From Pseudomonas frederiksbergensis (lineage in GTDB: Bacteria > Pseudomonadota > Gammaproteobacteria > Pseudomonadales > Pseudomonadaceae), in contig NZ_MOBR01000042.1 of the NCBI RefSeq assembly GCF_003732705.1, forward strand, positions 124,001-188,000: a DNA stretch of 64,000 bases, given 5' to 3'. This document shows, one piece after another, positions 63,780 through 64,000 of the stretch (the first letter of the stretch is position 1; each line of letters begins with the position of its first letter). A program made the translations under genes and the position numbers. The notes under the pieces are model-generated. The model was not told the origin of the DNA and ran no database searches. It worked only from the letters and a program-made list of their open reading frames with translations.

Positions 63780-63782
63780 GGC

Positions 63783-64000
63783 TTAACGACCGCGAACGGC
63801 TTGTTCCAGCTCGGCAAAGCTTGGACGGTGCGCCGGGTACAGAACCTTGCGACCGAACTCCACCGCCAGCGAGGGCGGCATGCCGGAAGCCGAGGCTACC
63901 AGCGAGGCCTTGATGGCTTCATAGACGTTCAGTTCTTCCTTGGCATCGTGGGCCAGGGAATGCGCCAGCGGACCGAAGAAACCGTAGGCCGCGAGAATAC
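63783..64000 (-). CDS. motA: flagellar motor stator protein MotA (3' part)
   Basis: Only the last 72 codons are inside the window. They read ILAAYGFFGPLAHSLAHDAK, then YEAIKASLVASASGMPPSLA and end ELEQAVRGR, which fits the last helix and C-terminus of MotA, the proton-channel partner of MotB. The upstream part is beyond the right edge. Confidence 0.93.
   Translation of the reverse strand, partial: ILAAYGFFGPLAHSLAHDAKEELNVYEAIKASLVASASGMPPSLAVEFGRKVLYPAHRPSFAELEQAVRGR

Overview
The window reads as a stretch of a Pseudomonas chromosome, most likely from the P. fluorescens group. The gene order from queG, nnr, tsaE, amiB, mutL, miaA, hfq, hflX, hflK, hflC, hisZ and purA through rnr, rlmB, rpsF, rpsR, rplI and dnaB to ygiQ, azu, nadE, pncB, the liv operon and ureEFG is the order I know from P. 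aeruginosa and P. putida. The gaps are filled with Pseudomonas REP/REPIN elements (GTGGGAGCGAGC...GCTCGCGA type). No phage, integrase, transposase, CRISPR array, rRNA or plasmid gene is visible.

Layout. 1-2750: urease accessory genes ureE-ureF-ureG-hupE behind a candidate sigma-54 promoter. 2900-6050: an AGE-family sugar epimerase, a CDF metal exporter and a YdfG-type dehydrogenase. 6043-6889: a non-coding region with five DnaA-box-like sites. 6890-11980: the livKHMGF branched-chain amino acid ABC transporter, also behind a candidate sigma-54 promoter with an NtrC-like site. 12344-16370: lysine/pipecolate catabolism (amaA, amaB) with a divergent LysR regulator. 16600-20480: NAD salvage (pncB, nadE), an unusual Ig-like repeat protein, and azurin. 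20675-22122: a LOG-family protein, two small proteins and a NUDIX hydrolase. 22249-28989: a three-gene cluster of transglutaminase-like, circularly permuted ATP-grasp/alpha-E and transglutaminase/DUF2126 proteins, the least understood system here. 29304-39131: ygiQ, dnaB, the rpsF-rpsR-rplI ribosomal operon, rlmB and rnr. 39358: tRNA-Leu(CAG). 39738-44344: an iron(III) uptake pair without its ATPase and a chemoreceptor. 44494-57416: the long purA...nnr housekeeping array on the minus strand. 57480-61019: queG, a TRIC-like channel, orn and rsgA. 61182-62690: three tandem copies of a roughly 478-bp repeat. 62730-64000: motB and the end of motA.

How the parts fit. The urease accessory genes and the liv transporter both carry GG-N10-GC sigma-54 promoters and NtrC-like sites, which suggests joint control by nitrogen supply. 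The housekeeping array couples translation fidelity (miaA, tsaE, queG, hfq, rlmB), DNA repair (mutL), membrane proteolysis (hflKC), wall remodelling (amiB) and metabolite repair (nnr) through short overlaps.

The signals that known genes do not explain are the DnaA-box cluster at 6212-6698, the amidoligase-like cluster at 22249-28989, the Ig-like repeat protein between nadE and azu, the triplicated repeat next to motB, and a family of four palindromic elements of about 105 bp beginning GATCGTTCCCACGC. All assignments come from reading the sequence and from knowledge of the families; no search was run.
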